Positions 17,006 to 26,417 of a DNA stretch of 64,000 nt are shown piece by piece. The notes under the pieces were generated by a model, which saw only the letters and a list, made by a program, of their open reading frames with translations, was not told the origin of the DNA and did no database searches. Where the stretch lies: the NCBI GenBank assembly GCA_002706765.1, contig PAJV01000065.1, positions 54,411 through 118,410 of the forward strand, in the 5' to 3' direction. The translations under genes were made by a program, and so were the position numbers. Source of the stretch: Gimesia sp. Lineage in GTDB: Bacteria > Planctomycetota > Planctomycetia > Planctomycetales > Planctomycetaceae. Numbering within the stretch: position 1 is the stretch's first letter; each line of letters starts with the position of its first letter.

Positions 17006-17380
17006 TCAATCGAGGTCTCGCGCAGACAGATAGAACTCACGATCATGTGCGTCAGCCTGATCGAATAATTCTTCCAACTTCTCAAACATATTGATGCGGG
17101 GTTGCATTCTTTGCTGTACTTCTTCAGAAGTGGCAGCCTGACGTCGGAATTCTTGGAGAAGTGAGCGGATCGACTTGAGACCTGCTCCCGCCGGATACCA
17201 GACTTCTCTATCAAAGGGAGCGTATGTGAAATCATCAAGTGGAGTCACGCCCAGTTGCTGGGTCAAATCGAAAGTATCATGCCAGGCAAATTCTTCAGGA
17301 TCGACGGCCTGAAGATGGTTGATACCTGGGATCGGCTCATCCAGGATGACGTACAGTTTTTCCAGACGAAAGTCAGCCAT
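17006..17380 (-). CDS. Hypothetical cytosolic protein
   Basis: A 124-residue protein with no signal or membrane segment and no recognised domain. The ATG at 17380 has AGGAG about 8 bases upstream, which decides it over the in-frame codon at 17431. The C-terminal half is helical and charged (LLQEFRRQAATSEEVQQR, EKLEELFDQADAHDREF). Its neighbours give no functional clue. Confidence 0.6.
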   Translation of the reverse strand: MADFRLEKLYVILDEPIPGINHLQAVDPEEFAWHDTFDLTQQLGVTPLDDFTYAPFDREVWYPAGAGLKSIRSLLQEFRRQAATSEEVQQRMQPRINMFEKLEELFDQADAHDREFYLSARDLD

Positions 17381-17555
17381 GCGAATTGCTCCTGAGTTAT
17401 GAGTCTTTATTGACTCATTCGGATATTTCATAGATCAATGTACCGAAGCGGAATACTATTTAAACTTCCTTGAAATGAGTCTGCAATAAGGGGTACTGTT
17501 ATCGTATCATGATTAACACATCTTCACGCAAATTTCTTAATGCTAGCACAACACT

Positions 17556-17786
17556 ATGGACGGCAGGCGTCTTGTTGTGGAAGTGATCGATAAAGCAATG
17601 GTAGAACTTCTACGGAAACAGGCTCCCGAAGAATGACTGAAGATTGCCGCTGAATTGTGGGAGACGTCACGGGTAATGGTGCGTGGAACGCTGGCTCAGG
17701 AACATTCAGAATGGAACGAGTTGACACTCAATCGCGAGGTGGCTAAACGGCTCTGCCATCGAGAAGTCAGGCACCTCTATGAGTGA
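17556..17786 (+). pseudogene. Nonsense-mutated small antitoxin-like gene
   Basis: From the ATG at 17556 the frame reads VVEVIDKAMVELLRKQAPEE, then TGA (17634-17636), then continues in the same frame LKIAAELWETSRVMVR...LAQEHSEWNELTLNREVAKRL to a final TGA at 17784-17786. I recognise this from memory as a small family frequent in planctomycetes and cyanobacteria, resembling Rv0078B-type antitoxins, in which an Arg usually sits where the stop is (PAERLxIA). CGA to TGA is a single C-to-T change. It is probably a decayed gene. Confidence 0.6.
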
Positions 17787-17964
17787 ATGCAAATATTGTG
17801 TTCTGATGCAGACCATCGTTGAATTTCGGGAAGACCAGGAGGCTGAAAATAATACGTTGCTATTTCAGATCGCGGTTATTTTAACCAGATGTCATGCAAT
17901 CTGTGTTCTGGTATCAATAAATCATCTTGATCTATCCTACTGAGTGGGATAGAATGGTTTCGGT

Positions 17965-18329
17965 ATGAAAGCTGTATTTATTGAATCAACTGAGTTTACC
18001 GAATGGGTATCTGAATTTTTACCCGACGAAGTATATGCTCAGTTACAGCAGGAGCTTATGGATAATCCTCAGAAAGGCACTCTGATTCCTGGCTGTGGAG
18101 GTCTCCGCAAAATTCGAAGTGCTGATCCCAAACGTGGTAAAGGAAAACGGGGTGGTGCAAGAGTGATTTATTTATACGTTGCAGATGCGAAATTTTTTTT
18201 CTGCTCGATATCTATGATAAAAATGAAAAAATTAATTTATCCCCATCTGAAAAGTCTGAATTGAAAAACTTAGCTGCAAAACTTAAACAACATTTGAAGA
18301 CCCCGGTTACGCATAGAACAGAAAAATGA
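17965..18329 (+). pseudogene. RelE/HigB-type toxin gene with a frameshift in a T8 tract
   Basis: The first frame (17965-18264, 99 residues) is RelE/ParE-like: TEWVSEFLPDEVYAQLQQEL, GTLIPGCGGLRKIR, KGKRGGARVIYLYV. After eight T at 18193-18200 the family-like sequence moves to another frame, which reads LLDIYDKNEKINLSPSEKSE and ends TGA at 18327-18329. That stop overlaps the antitoxin start as ATGA, so the second frame is the ancestral end. One missing T explains it. It could be a true mutation, a sequencing error, or transcriptional slippage on the T run. The toxin would cleave mRNA or block translation if made full length. Confidence 0.75.
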
Positions 18330-18739
18330 AAATGACAACCAGACAACGAAAACCATTATTTGAGCGAATCAAACAGGGATTAGAAGAAGGGATCGCCCAT
18401 ACTACAGGTGAACTGACTTTGAAAACTGTGGAAATTCCCAATGATCCACCGGAGATTGATGCCAAAACTTTGTCCGCTTTGCGAACACGAGCGGGAATGT
18501 CTCAAGCAGTATTTGCCAGAATGTTGAGTGTGTCCACTAAAACACTGCAAAGTTGGGAACAGGGCCTTAGAGATCCTTCGGCTGCGTCACGCCGATTAAT
18601 TCAGATGTTTAGCGAGCATCCAGAATTGGTTTGTAAAAGTGTCGGCTTGCCAAGCATTACATTAAAAGGGGTTAAGGTAAAGGGGAAACGCATTGTCGTA
18701 AACCGGCATCAAGCTAAGGTAAAATCAAAAAGCAAATAG
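18326..18739 (+). CDS. HigA-type XRE antitoxin
   Basis: A 137-residue protein with a helix-turn-helix of the XRE type at about residues 49-100 (LSALRTRAGMSQAVFARML, then KTLQSWEQGLRDPS). The N-terminal 45 residues and the basic tail (KVKGKRIVVNRHQAKVKSKSK) flank it. The toxin-first order and ATGA overlap with the upstream RelE-like gene are those of higBA-type systems, where the second protein neutralises the toxin and represses the operon. It appears intact although the toxin frame is broken. Confidence 0.87.
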   Translation: MKMTTRQRKPLFERIKQGLEEGIAHTTGELTLKTVEIPNDPPEIDAKTLSALRTRAGMSQAVFARMLSVSTKTLQSWEQGLRDPSAASRRLIQMFSEHPELVCKSVGLPSITLKGVKVKGKRIVVNRHQAKVKSKSK

Positions 18740-18756
18740 TAGAAAGCCCTCGCGCA

Positions 18757-18793
18757 CAAAAAAACGCTCGCTGTCAATAATGACAACGAGCGT
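18757..18793 (-). terminator. Intrinsic terminator of tRNA-Asp
   Basis: Arms at 18764-18776 and 18781-18793 pair over 13 bp with one mismatch and a 4-base loop; on the minus strand they are followed by seven T. It lies just after the tRNA 3' end on that strand and also separates it from the antitoxin gene. Confidence 0.7.
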
Positions 18794-18799
18794 AGTAAG

Positions 18800-18873
<74 letters not shown>

Positions 18874-19130
18874 TTACAGGTGGTCGGAAATGATAGGCGA
18901 TCATTTTCTCGATTGCCACTCATTCGACACAAAATTCGTGAGAATGTTCGAAAAATTTCTCACTGAAACACAGACGCATGACGCCCTATTCTGTTCTCAA
19001 TATACCGCGACTTTCAACGGACAGCAAGTCAACTGAGAGTCGTATCTTAGGAATCGGAATTCCTGAGCGGGCTCATTAAATAATCAGCCTCCGATTCTCT
19101 GAGAAACCGAAAGTTCTCGCCGACTGGAGG

Positions 19131-20330
19131 TCAGGCTGTAATCGTTGTGCGGTAAAAATCGTTTGCAGCAGCTACGCCGGCGCCGGGCGTGAGTTGGTAG
19201 CCGGAGTGCAGCAGGCACTGTTCCAGGGCCGCCAGGAACAACAGCACATGGGTACTCTGGCTGCTTTCTCCCATTAAACCAATCCGCCAGGTCTTGCCTT
19301 TCAACGGTCCCAGGCCGCCGCCGATTTCAATGCCGAACCGCTGCAGCAGCTGACCGCGAATCGCCGCGTCCTCCACGCCATCCGGGATCACAACAGCGTT
19401 TAACATGGGGAGTTGATGGTCTTCGGCGACCGCGAATTCAATTCCAATCGCGTTCAGGCCCGCTTTAAGGGCACAATGGTTGGCATAATGACGCGAATAG
19501 CGGTTCTCCATGCCTTCTTCGAGTACCAGGCGTAAGGCCTGATGCAGGCCGAAATTCATGTTAATCGGTGCAGTATGGTGATAGGCGCGTGAATCGCCCC
19601 AGTAGGAACGGACCATCGACATGTCCAGATACCAGCTGGAAACCTTGGTTTTTCGCGCGTCCATCGCAGCCACAGCGCGGGAGCTGAATGTGACGGGAGA
19701 CAGCCCGGGAGGACAGCTCAGACATTTCTGCGTCCCACTGTAAGCCGCATCGATATCCCACTCATCGATTTTGACGGGCATCCCGCCCAGTGATGTCACG
19801 CAATCGACGAGCAACAGCGCATCGGCTTCGTGAACGGCCTGAGAAATCTCTTTGAGCGACTGCGCAGCGCCGGTTGAAGTTTCCGCATGTACGATGCCCA
19901 GTACTTTGGGTTTTTCTTTCTGCAGGACATCAATCACTTCTTCCACAGAGAAGACTTCGCCAAACGGACGGTGAATCTGTACGACTTCGGCACCAATCCG
20001 TCCTGCGACATCAGCCATCCGGCCACCAAACACACCATTGGTGCAAACAACGATTTTGTCACCCGGTTCCAGCAGATTGACCACACAGGCTTCCATACCG
20101 GCACTGCCCGTGCCACTCACGGCGAGTGTGAGTTCATTGGTGGTATGGAAAATATTTCGCAGCATGTCCTGAACTTCATCCATCACCTTCAGAAAATAGG
20201 GATCGAGGTGTCCCACAGTCGGTGCGCCCAGCGCGGCCAGCACACTGGGGGCCACATCACTGGGACCAGGACCCATCAGAGTACGACGGGGAGGATGAAT
20301 AGCAGGAGGAATATGATGTTCGAGTGTCAT
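19131..20330 (-). CDS. Class V aminotransferase, alanine/serine-glyoxylate type
   Basis: A 399-residue PLP enzyme of the alanine-glyoxylate/serine-glyoxylate aminotransferase group. The N-terminus has [18 protein letters not shown] and GHLDPYF (40-46), typical of this group; TGSAGMEAC binds the cofactor phosphate, D176 in [12 protein letters not shown] pairs with the pyridine nitrogen, and K202 in [12 protein letters not shown] is the Schiff-base lysine. It transfers an amino group to glyoxylate to make glycine. It lies 59 bases downstream of the isochorismatase-family gene and is probably in the same transcript. Confidence 0.92.
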   Translation of the reverse strand: MTLEHHIPPAIHPPRRTLMGPGPSDVAPSVLAALGAPTVGHLDPYFLKVMDEVQDMLRNIFHTTNELTLAVSGTGSAGMEACVVNLLEPGDKIVVCTNGVFGGRMADVAGRIGAEVVQIHRPFGEVFSVEEVIDVLQKEKPKVLGIVHAETSTGAAQSLKEISQAVHEADALLLVDCVTSLGGMPVKIDEWDIDAAYSGTQKCLSCPPGLSPVTFSSRAVAAMDARKTKVSSWYLDMSMVRSYWGDSRAYHHTAPINMNFGLHQALRLVLEEGMENRYSRHYANHCALKAGLNAIGIEFAVAEDHQLPMLNAVVIPDGVEDAAIRGQLLQRFGIEIGGGLGPLKGKTWRIGLMGESSQSTHVLLFLAALEQCLLHSGYQLTPGAGVAAANDFYRTTITA

Positions 20331-20389
20331 GTGAGCGGTTCTTTATGATTTGAAGGGACTCAAAATAGATTGATTTCTATGACCGGTAC

Positions 20390-20974
20390 CTACGATTTTT
20401 CTGTGACCAGACGACTGATCTGTTTGAATTCAGGGGTGCCCGCAACCTCGCACCATTCAAACAGAATGGATTCCGTTGTCGTAATGCCGGCGCCCGAGTT
20501 TTCCATACGTCTGATGGCAATCTCCCGGTCCAGCTGATTGCGGCTGGCAATCGCATCTACCGGAATGATAACGCGATATCCGGCGGCTAACAAATCCAGG
20601 GCCGTCTGCTGCACGCAAATATGCGCTTCGATTCCAGCCAGCACAATTCGGGTACGGTTGTCGATGGTATTCGCCGCGGTTTCCCAGCCCAGGCATTCAG
20701 CGGCACTGAATCGCAGTTTTTCCCGGGGAGTCGGCAGTAAATCCGCCAACTCGGGCACCGTCGCCCCCAGTCCTTTGGGATACTGTTCGGAACAGTGCAG
20801 CGGGATTTCGAACAGGCGGGCTGCCTGGAGCAGTTGGCGGATACGATGCGTGAGATGAGCAGCCTCAGGAATGACCGGCAGGAGCTTTTCCTGAACGTCA
20901 ACCACAACCAGCTGGCATTCCTGATGCGACAATAAATCAATGCTGCGTGGAATTAAGTTCGGAGACTCGGACAT
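20390..20974 (-). CDS. Isochorismatase-family cysteine hydrolase
   Basis: A 194-residue hydrolase with the Asp-Lys-Cys triad of the family: D26 in LVVVDVQEKLL, K86 in PREKLRFSA and C120 in GIEAHICVQQTALDLL. The preceding cis-peptide region is also present. The family includes nicotinamidases, isochorismatases and ureidoglycolate or N-carbamoyl hydrolases; nothing here fixes the substrate. It is upstream of and co-oriented with the glyoxylate aminotransferase, so a link to small amide or glyoxylate metabolism is possible. It diverges from the SUMF1-type gene. Confidence 0.88.
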   Translation of the reverse strand: MSESPNLIPRSIDLLSHQECQLVVVDVQEKLLPVIPEAAHLTHRIRQLLQAARLFEIPLHCSEQYPKGLGATVPELADLLPTPREKLRFSAAECLGWETAANTIDNRTRIVLAGIEAHICVQQTALDLLAAGYRVIIPVDAIASRNQLDREIAIRRMENSGAGITTTESILFEWCEVAGTPEFKQISRLVTEKS

Positions 20975-21155
20975 GAATAGACCTGACTCAAATAAAAACC
21001 TGACAGTGAAACAGGAAGAGAGCAGCAGTTTTCAGCAGACTGAGTTCGTTTGCTGCACTGGTTCAGTCAGCCTCTCTGCTTTCGAATTCGATGCGGAACT
21101 GGTAAAATGTAATTGCTGTTGTACCCTAACAAAATTCGAACCAGTAGTGAAGCAT

Positions 21156-22070
21156 ATGAACCCTCTCAAAAATGTCTCCTCAACCCGGCCACAGATGGCC
21201 TTGATCAGCCTCGTGTTTTTCATGCTGGCAGGGCTGACTACATTATCTGCGGAAGAAAAACCGAAATCCCCGCCTGCGAACCCCGAGGGGAAGACAGAGT
21301 TATTAAAAGTGTTTGTTAAAGAACTGGTGCCGATCACCCCCGGAACAGGGAAGTTTCCCCAGACGTTTCAAATGGGGTCTGTAAAAGGGGAACCATCCGA
21401 AAGACCTGTTCATAAAGTTACACTCACTGATAGTTTCTGGATGAGTCAGTACGAAGTGCCCCAGAACCTGTATCAGGCAGTGATGGGAAACAATCCCAGT
21501 CGCTGGGGAGGCCCCCGCAATTCGGCGGAAATGTTTGACTGGAAGACCGCAAATGAATTCTGCCGGAAACTGACCGCTGATTTAAGAAAAGCGAAGTTGA
21601 TTGCAGCGAATGAGGAGATTCGGCTGCCCAGCGAGGCCGAGTGGGAGTACTGCTGTCGCGCCGGGACGAATACGGAATACAGTTTTGGTGATCAGCCTCA
21701 GAAACCCGGGGATGAGGACAAACTAGCCCGTATTCTGGACGAATATGCCTGGCATACCGGGAATGCCGCAGGAAATGACCCTCCGGTAGGGGCTCTGAAG
21801 CCCAATCCCTGGGGCCTGTATGACATGCATGGCTACCTGTGGGAGTTCGTTGCAGATCCCTGGCATGACAGTTATGAAAATGCCCCCGGAGATGGCAGCG
21901 TCTGGGGCTCTGTGACCGTTGATGCCCCGGTGGTTGTACGTGGTGGCGCCTGGACGGACCGCTATGACCGCCTGCGATCCGCCTCTCGTAAGCAGGAAGC
22001 AGCAACTTCAGTCAGTCCTGCACTGGGGTTACGTTGTGTGAAAGCAAAAGTGAAAAAATCGGAAAACTAG
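21156..22070 (+). CDS. Secreted SUMF1/formylglycine-enzyme-domain protein lacking the catalytic Cys pair
   Basis: A 304-residue protein with a signal peptide (residues 1-32) and an FGE-sulfatase domain: FQMGS (71-75), HKVTLTDSFWMSQYEV, NPSRWGG, LPSEAEWEYCCRAGT, NPWGLYDMHGYLWEFVADPW and RGGAWTDRYDRLRSASR. Real formylglycine-generating enzymes carry two Cys in the last part, near the RSAxR block; here only a single Cys near the end (LGLRC) is seen, so it probably does not mature sulfatases. The frame extends to 20940, but the ATG at 21156 is the one that begins a signal peptide. Such domains in planctomycetes are often of unknown function. Confidence 0.87.
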   Translation: MNPLKNVSSTRPQMALISLVFFMLAGLTTLSAEEKPKSPPANPEGKTELLKVFVKELVPITPGTGKFPQTFQMGSVKGEPSERPVHKVTLTDSFWMSQYEVPQNLYQAVMGNNPSRWGGPRNSAEMFDWKTANEFCRKLTADLRKAKLIAANEEIRLPSEAEWEYCCRAGTNTEYSFGDQPQKPGDEDKLARILDEYAWHTGNAAGNDPPVGALKPNPWGLYDMHGYLWEFVADPWHDSYENAPGDGSVWGSVTVDAPVVVRGGAWTDRYDRLRSASRKQEAATSVSPALGLRCVKAKVKKSEN

Positions 22071-22251
22071 GCCCTGCGAATTGCAGGTCTGCTGCAGCGG
22101 TGATACTCTTTTAATTAGTCCCGCAGGTTTTTCAACCTGTATTGAAGTAGTTACTGCAGTCGGGTGGATGTCTGTCTGCGGCTGGCCTGACAAGCCTGTG
22201 AAACATTCCTGTATCTTGAAGTAAGTAATTAGGCGAGAAAGTTCATCTCCC

Positions 22252-23967
22252 ATGAGTTCAGAACGACCATCAACTGAAGAAGTTAAAACGAGTGAAGAAG
22301 CTTTGGAAGCGCAATCACCTGCCGATCAGGATCAGCCCGCGGCTCCCGAGGAGTCCGCTGCCGACGTGAAAGAGGCAACCTCTTCAGCTCCTACTGAAAC
22401 TCCTCAGACCGAATCGCCTGTGGAAACTGAGGCAGCCGCATCGCAGGAAACGGAAAAAACCGAACGCAAAGTCCAGCTGAAACCGAAGGTGGATCCGGCT
22501 CAGTTTAAAGCAATCCCTGCAAAAGGTTCCAGTTCCGCTCCTGCTTCCCCGGAGGGAGACGATGCAGCATCAGCCGCTGAACCTTCCCAGGAACAGCTTC
22601 AGGAAGCAGCAATGATGCAGATTGCGGAAGCAGCCAAGCCGGTTGATATCCCACCCGAAATTGATGATCTGGACGGCGATCTGGAAGCAGAACTCGCAGC
22701 CGCTCTCTCGGGACAGGGAGCACAGGAACTCCCCAAAACTCTGAGTGACGAAGAAGTAGCTGCCGAAGCAAAATCGGAAGACGCTGCTGCTCCCGCAACG
22801 CCTGCTGCAAAATCGGGTGCCGCAGAAGAGGGGATTGGAGAAGGCGATCGTCTGAAAGGGATTGTAGAATCCATCAACAACGATGATGTGTTTATCGATC
22901 TGGGGGCCAAAGCAATGGGAACGCCCGGAATTGTTCCCCTGCGTCAATTTGGCGAGAAAACCCCGTTGATCGGACAGGAAGTAGACGTCAAGGTTACCAG
23001 TATTAAAGAAGCAGAAGGTTTGATCCAGCTTTCATTGCCCCGCGGTCATCACAAACCAGCGGGAGACTGGGATGCCGTTTCTGCTGGTCAGGTTGTCGAA
23101 TGTGTTGTTAATAAATCGAATAAAGGGGGACTGGAAGTCAACGTGGGAAGCCTGAGAGGCTTTCTGCCCGCCAGCCAGGTCGATCTGTATTTTGTCGGCG
23201 ATCTCGAACCTTTCGTAGGTCAGAAGATGACGGTGCAGATTACCGAAGTGAACCCCAAGAAACGTAACCTGGTAGTGAGTCGTCGCAAGTATCTCGAATC
23301 GGAACGCGAAGAGATTCAGAAAGAGCTCTGGGAAAAACTGGCCATCGGTCAGGAGCATACCGGGACCGTTAAGAACATCAAAGATTATGGTGCTTTCGTG
23401 GATCTGGGAGGCATCGATGGCTTCCTGCACATCGGTGAAATCAGCTGGAATCGGATCAAACATCCTAAAGACGCCTTGAGCGAACAACAGCAGATCAACG
23501 TGAAAATTCTCAAGATCGATAAAGAAAAGAATCGCATCAGCCTGGGAATGAAACAGTTGCAGCAGGATCCCTGGCAGCTGGCCGAAGATCGATATGCAAC
23601 CGGATCGACTGTCTCCGGCAAGGTAACCCGTACGACGGATTTTGGTGCTTTCATTGAGCTGGAGCCGGGCCTGGAAGGTCTGATTCATATCAGCGAACTG
23701 GATCATCGTCGTGTCAAACGGGTGACGGAAGTATTGACGACCGGTCAGGAAACCTCAGCGAAAGTTCTGGAAGTCGATCCCAATCGGAAGCGGATCAGCC
23801 TGTCGATCAAAGCCTTGATCGAGAAGCCTGAGGCCGCCGAGACACCGGCAGAAGAACAGCCTTCCTACGAACGCAAACGCAAAGGGCCGCTGCTGGGTGG
23901 TAATGCGGATGAATCAGCGGGCGGCGGAAGCGGCGGTCTGTTTGGTAATCCCAAAGATTACAAATAA
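22252..23967 (+). CDS. rpsA: Ribosomal protein S1-like protein with long acidic leader
   Basis: A 571-residue RNA-binding protein with four S1 (OB-fold) domains at about residues 197-265, 277-345, 365-434 and 449-521. Domains 3 and 4 have the typical [20 protein letters not shown] and [21 protein letters not shown] cores. S1 binds mRNA upstream of the start codon and helps recruit it to the 30S subunit. The first 195 residues are a Glu/Ala/Pro/Ser-rich, highly acidic and probably disordered extension, unlike the short N-terminus of E. coli S1. The C-terminus is glycine-rich. It has its own strong terminator. Confidence 0.88.
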   Translation: MSSERPSTEEVKTSEEALEAQSPADQDQPAAPEESAADVKEATSSAPTETPQTESPVETEAAASQETEKTERKVQLKPKVDPAQFKAIPAKGSSSAPASPEGDDAASAAEPSQEQLQEAAMMQIAEAAKPVDIPPEIDDLDGDLEAELAAALSGQGAQELPKTLSDEEVAAEAKSEDAAAPATPAAKSGAAEEGIGEGDRLKGIVESINNDDVFIDLGAKAMGTPGIVPLRQFGEKTPLIGQEVDVKVTSIKEAEGLIQLSLPRGHHKPAGDWDAVSAGQVVECVVNKSNKGGLEVNVGSLRGFLPASQVDLYFVGDLEPFVGQKMTVQITEVNPKKRNLVVSRRKYLESEREEIQKELWEKLAIGQEHTGTVKNIKDYGAFVDLGGIDGFLHIGEISWNRIKHPKDALSEQQQINVKILKIDKEKNRISLGMKQLQQDPWQLAEDRYATGSTVSGKVTRTTDFGAFIELEPGLEGLIHISELDHRRVKRVTEVLTTGQETSAKVLEVDPNRKRISLSIKALIEKPEAAETPAEEQPSYERKRKGPLLGGNADESAGGGSGGLFGNPKDYK

Positions 23968-23989
23968 GACCTGTTTTCAGCATTAAATA

Positions 23990-24032
23990 AAACAGCCAGA
24001 GCCTCTTTGATTGGAGAAGGCTCTGGCTGTTT
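23990..24032. terminator. Strong hairpin terminator
   Basis: Perfect 14-bp arms (23990-24003 and 24019-24032) with a 15-base loop, A-rich before and T-containing after. It lies between the S1 gene and the converging TIM-barrel gene and can serve both. Confidence 0.8.
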
Positions 24033-24066
24033 CTGTATGATCAGTTGATTATTGATTGTCAGCAGC

Positions 24067-24843
24067 TCAAATCACAACAGATTCCAGCAGCATCCTCAGT
24101 TTTCGCAGTTCCAGCGCCCGGTCGGCATCTTTCAGCAGTTCCGGAAGAATTTCCACTGAGAGAAACTGATGATATTCCTGACGTTCCAGCAAGCTGATCA
24201 GACGGCTGTAATCAATCTCTCCCAGGCCCACCGGAACCTGAATCTGGTCGGTGGTGGAATCCCGCAGATGGATGTGGCTGACGTACGGGAATACCAGGTC
24301 GTATGACGTCGTACTGTAAGGGCCACACGTGTAGTAACTCGGGTCGAGAGTCAGGCTTAATCCTTTCACCGACTGACAGAGTTCCGTCGCGGTACGTGGA
24401 TCTTCTGTCAGCTGCCCTGTTTTTGTCTTGATGGAAAGTCGAATCCCATCGCGGCTGGCAATTTCCAGCAATGCTTTGAGCCGATCAACTTCCGTATTAA
24501 ACGGCGTACCCATGGGGGAAGCCGGGATGGTGATCTGTGCGATCCGCAACATCTTGGCTGCCTTACACAGGGATTTGAATGACTGTGGTGTGATGTCATT
24601 CTCCAGGCAGAAGGCGATCGGCGTCAACCGGGTGGCTTCCCGAAAACGCGAATAAAACTCTTCTGGTGATGAGACGACTTCAGATGGTTTCAGATGATCG
24701 CTCTCTTCACTCATCCAGATTTCGATTTTGTCGAATTCCAGATCTGTGAGACGCTCACAACTGACTTCAAACGATTCATCAGAAAAACAACGTGATGATG
24801 CAGCTACAAACACGCCGAACACTCCCTTGTTGGCAAAGGACAA
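24067..24843 (-). CDS. Sugar phosphate isomerase/epimerase-like TIM-barrel protein
   Basis: A 258-residue protein of the xylose-isomerase-like TIM-barrel superfamily (AP endonuclease 2 fold). Supporting segments are IEIWMSEESDHL, ARDGIRLSIKTKTG near the strand that usually holds a Glu ligand, SLTLDPSYYTCGPYS, VSHIHLRDSTTDQ and FLSVEILPEL. The metal-ligand positions are only partly conserved by eye. Members are usually sugar isomerases, epimerases or of unknown activity. It stands alone, converging on the S1 gene. Confidence 0.78.
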   Translation of the reverse strand: MSFANKGVFGVFVAASSRCFSDESFEVSCERLTDLEFDKIEIWMSEESDHLKPSEVVSSPEEFYSRFREATRLTPIAFCLENDITPQSFKSLCKAAKMLRIAQITIPASPMGTPFNTEVDRLKALLEIASRDGIRLSIKTKTGQLTEDPRTATELCQSVKGLSLTLDPSYYTCGPYSTTSYDLVFPYVSHIHLRDSTTDQIQVPVGLGEIDYSRLISLLERQEYHQFLSVEILPELLKDADRALELRKLRMLLESVVI

Positions 24844-25207
24844 AGCAATATGAGCACTTCGTCACAGACGATGTCTTGCCTGAAAAAAACTCAAACTTTA
24901 AAACAACCCACTTTATCTATTTTTCATTAATGGTCTTATAGAGTAGGAAACTACGATAATCTATCCCGGTTTTAACGATTCTGCAAGGTCGATCAGATTT
25001 GAATATTACACCGGTTTTCCGTTTCTTGGTGATTTTAACTATTGTTTGACTCAAAATGACCGATAAAAGAATTAAGTCATTAACAGACTGTACACGATCT
25101 CTAACCAGTCAGTGTCCGCAGATTTTCTGCAGGTATCAAGCATACCCAATAGTTGAGCGCGAACGGAAACACGCTCAAATTCAGTAAAACCGGGGGAAAG
25201 GAAGCCA
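24844..25207. other. Intergenic region with a leader inverted repeat
   Basis: 364 AT-rich bp between two divergent genes, with no coding frame. A perfect 7-bp inverted repeat (TTGAGCG at 25153-25159, CGCTCAA at 25172-25178) lies about 30 bases upstream of the lipoprotein ATG and would sit in its leader. A GGGGGAAAGGAAG ribosome binding site precedes the ATG at 25208. Confidence 0.4.
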
Positions 25208-25642
25208 ATGAAGCCTCACTTGTTATGTAAAATGGCCGCTTGTCTGATTCTACCATTATGTGTGGGATGTTCGAATAGCCAGGTCATTCGGGGTCAGTCG
25301 GCTGACGGAGAATTCCTGATGCAGCAGCAGGCTGAAATGATGGAAAAGTATCAGAAGTCAATGCATCAGCAGGCCATGCACCAGCAGTATGCAGGGCAGC
25401 AGGCTCCTATTCAGCAGATGGGACACCGTCGTCATGGAGGCGCTTATTGCCCACCGGGGGCCGGTGGTGGCTGGAAATCCGGACACAAAAACACCTACCA
25501 TCACAACAAGCGTCCCCAGCACTATCAGACCTACAAATATAACCCCCCTGCGGCTGTTTACCCACAGCAGAATCAGCCTCTGGGGATTGTGCAGTATCCT
25601 TACTACACGCACAAAGGACCAGATGACTTCTTTTTGAAATAA
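25208..25642 (+). CDS. Small His/Gln-rich lipoprotein
   Basis: A 144-residue protein. The signal ends LPLCVGC with Cys21 as the probable lipidation site (approximate lipobox). The mature part is rich in Gln, His and Met (MQQQAEMMEKYQKSMHQQAMHQQY), then Gly, His, Lys and Tyr (GHRRHGG, HKNTYHHNKRPQHYQTYKY). The His/Met content would allow metal binding, but no family is recognised. It has a good ribosome binding site and its own terminator. Confidence 0.72.
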   Translation: MKPHLLCKMAACLILPLCVGCSNSQVIRGQSADGEFLMQQQAEMMEKYQKSMHQQAMHQQYAGQQAPIQQMGHRRHGGAYCPPGAGGGWKSGHKNTYHHNKRPQHYQTYKYNPPAAVYPQQNQPLGIVQYPYYTHKGPDDFFLK

Positions 25643-25676
25643 GAAATCAGGCTGCTTCACCACCGTTCATCAATGG

Positions 25677-25718
25677 AAGAGCTGATTGGGTTTTGACTCA
25701 ATCAGCTCTTTTTATTTT
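25677..25718 (+). terminator. Intrinsic terminator of the His/Gln-rich lipoprotein gene
   Basis: Perfect 12-bp arms (25677-25688 and 25699-25710) with a 10-base loop, followed by TTTATTTT: a classical rho-independent terminator 35 bases after the stop codon. Confidence 0.85.
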
Positions 25719-25827
25719 CAGATTAGGGGATGAATGGTTTTGCGGTTTTCAGATATAATCTCAACTCAGCAAACACGCTTTCAGTGCCCCTGAAGATTTC
25801 GTTTCCTTCATTCGCAGTTAAATAAAA

Positions 25828-26325
25828 ATGAATCATCATCCTGCCGATCTGGCGCAAACGATAAAAACGATCGAGGCAATTGCTCCTGACGGATATGGTC
25901 GCATGCCGATTCCGTCTGATACCGATGAAGAGCTTCAGGAACAGGTTGAAATTGCTTTACAGTTTAAAAACCATAAAGACTTTCTTCTGAATCAGCGTGG
26001 CGTAGACAACCTGCTGAAATTTGTGGAACGCATGGCATCAGAATGTATGCGCGAAGCCCGTTTCAAGGACTGTCTGTATGCGGCCCGAGCATTGGAACTC
26101 TTGATATGCCAGCCTGAACTTGAGGAACATACCACGCTGGTCTCCCTCGCTTTGATTCATGATGCTTACAATCGACTGCCCGAGCCTCGCCCGGAATTTG
26201 ATGCAGCGCAACTGCCCCGGTTCTGTGCGGAATGGAGCGGGTTCGATCAGGAGAAAATGGCAAAGTCTGTCCAGTTTCGTATCAGGGAAGAACCGGAAGG
26301 GCCCCGCTATATCTGTTACTGGTAA
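25828..26325 (+). CDS. Hypothetical cytosolic protein
   Basis: A 165-residue helical protein with no signal peptide, membrane segment or recognised domain. Segments such as VDNLLKFVERMASECMREAR and KDCLYAARALELLICQPELEEH look like paired helices. It ends with an aromatic YICYW. No clear ribosome binding site precedes the ATG, so the start is uncertain. It converges on the sulfatase at 26418-27842. Confidence 0.65.
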   Translation: MNHHPADLAQTIKTIEAIAPDGYGRMPIPSDTDEELQEQVEIALQFKNHKDFLLNQRGVDNLLKFVERMASECMREARFKDCLYAARALELLICQPELEEHTTLVSLALIHDAYNRLPEPRPEFDAAQLPRFCAEWSGFDQEKMAKSVQFRIREEPEGPRYICYW

Positions 26326-26417
26326 ACGGAACAGTTTCGCGCAGGCACAGGCAATTTTCGCTTGCACTGCGCACCGATTTACTCGATCTAATCACCCTGC
26401 AGACTAAACCATCAAAC

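Noticed and set aside
17634-17636. In-frame TGA considered as a selenocysteine codon
   Set aside because: The family position is normally Arg, no hairpin resembling a bacterial SECIS is evident just downstream, and a C-to-T change explains it simply.
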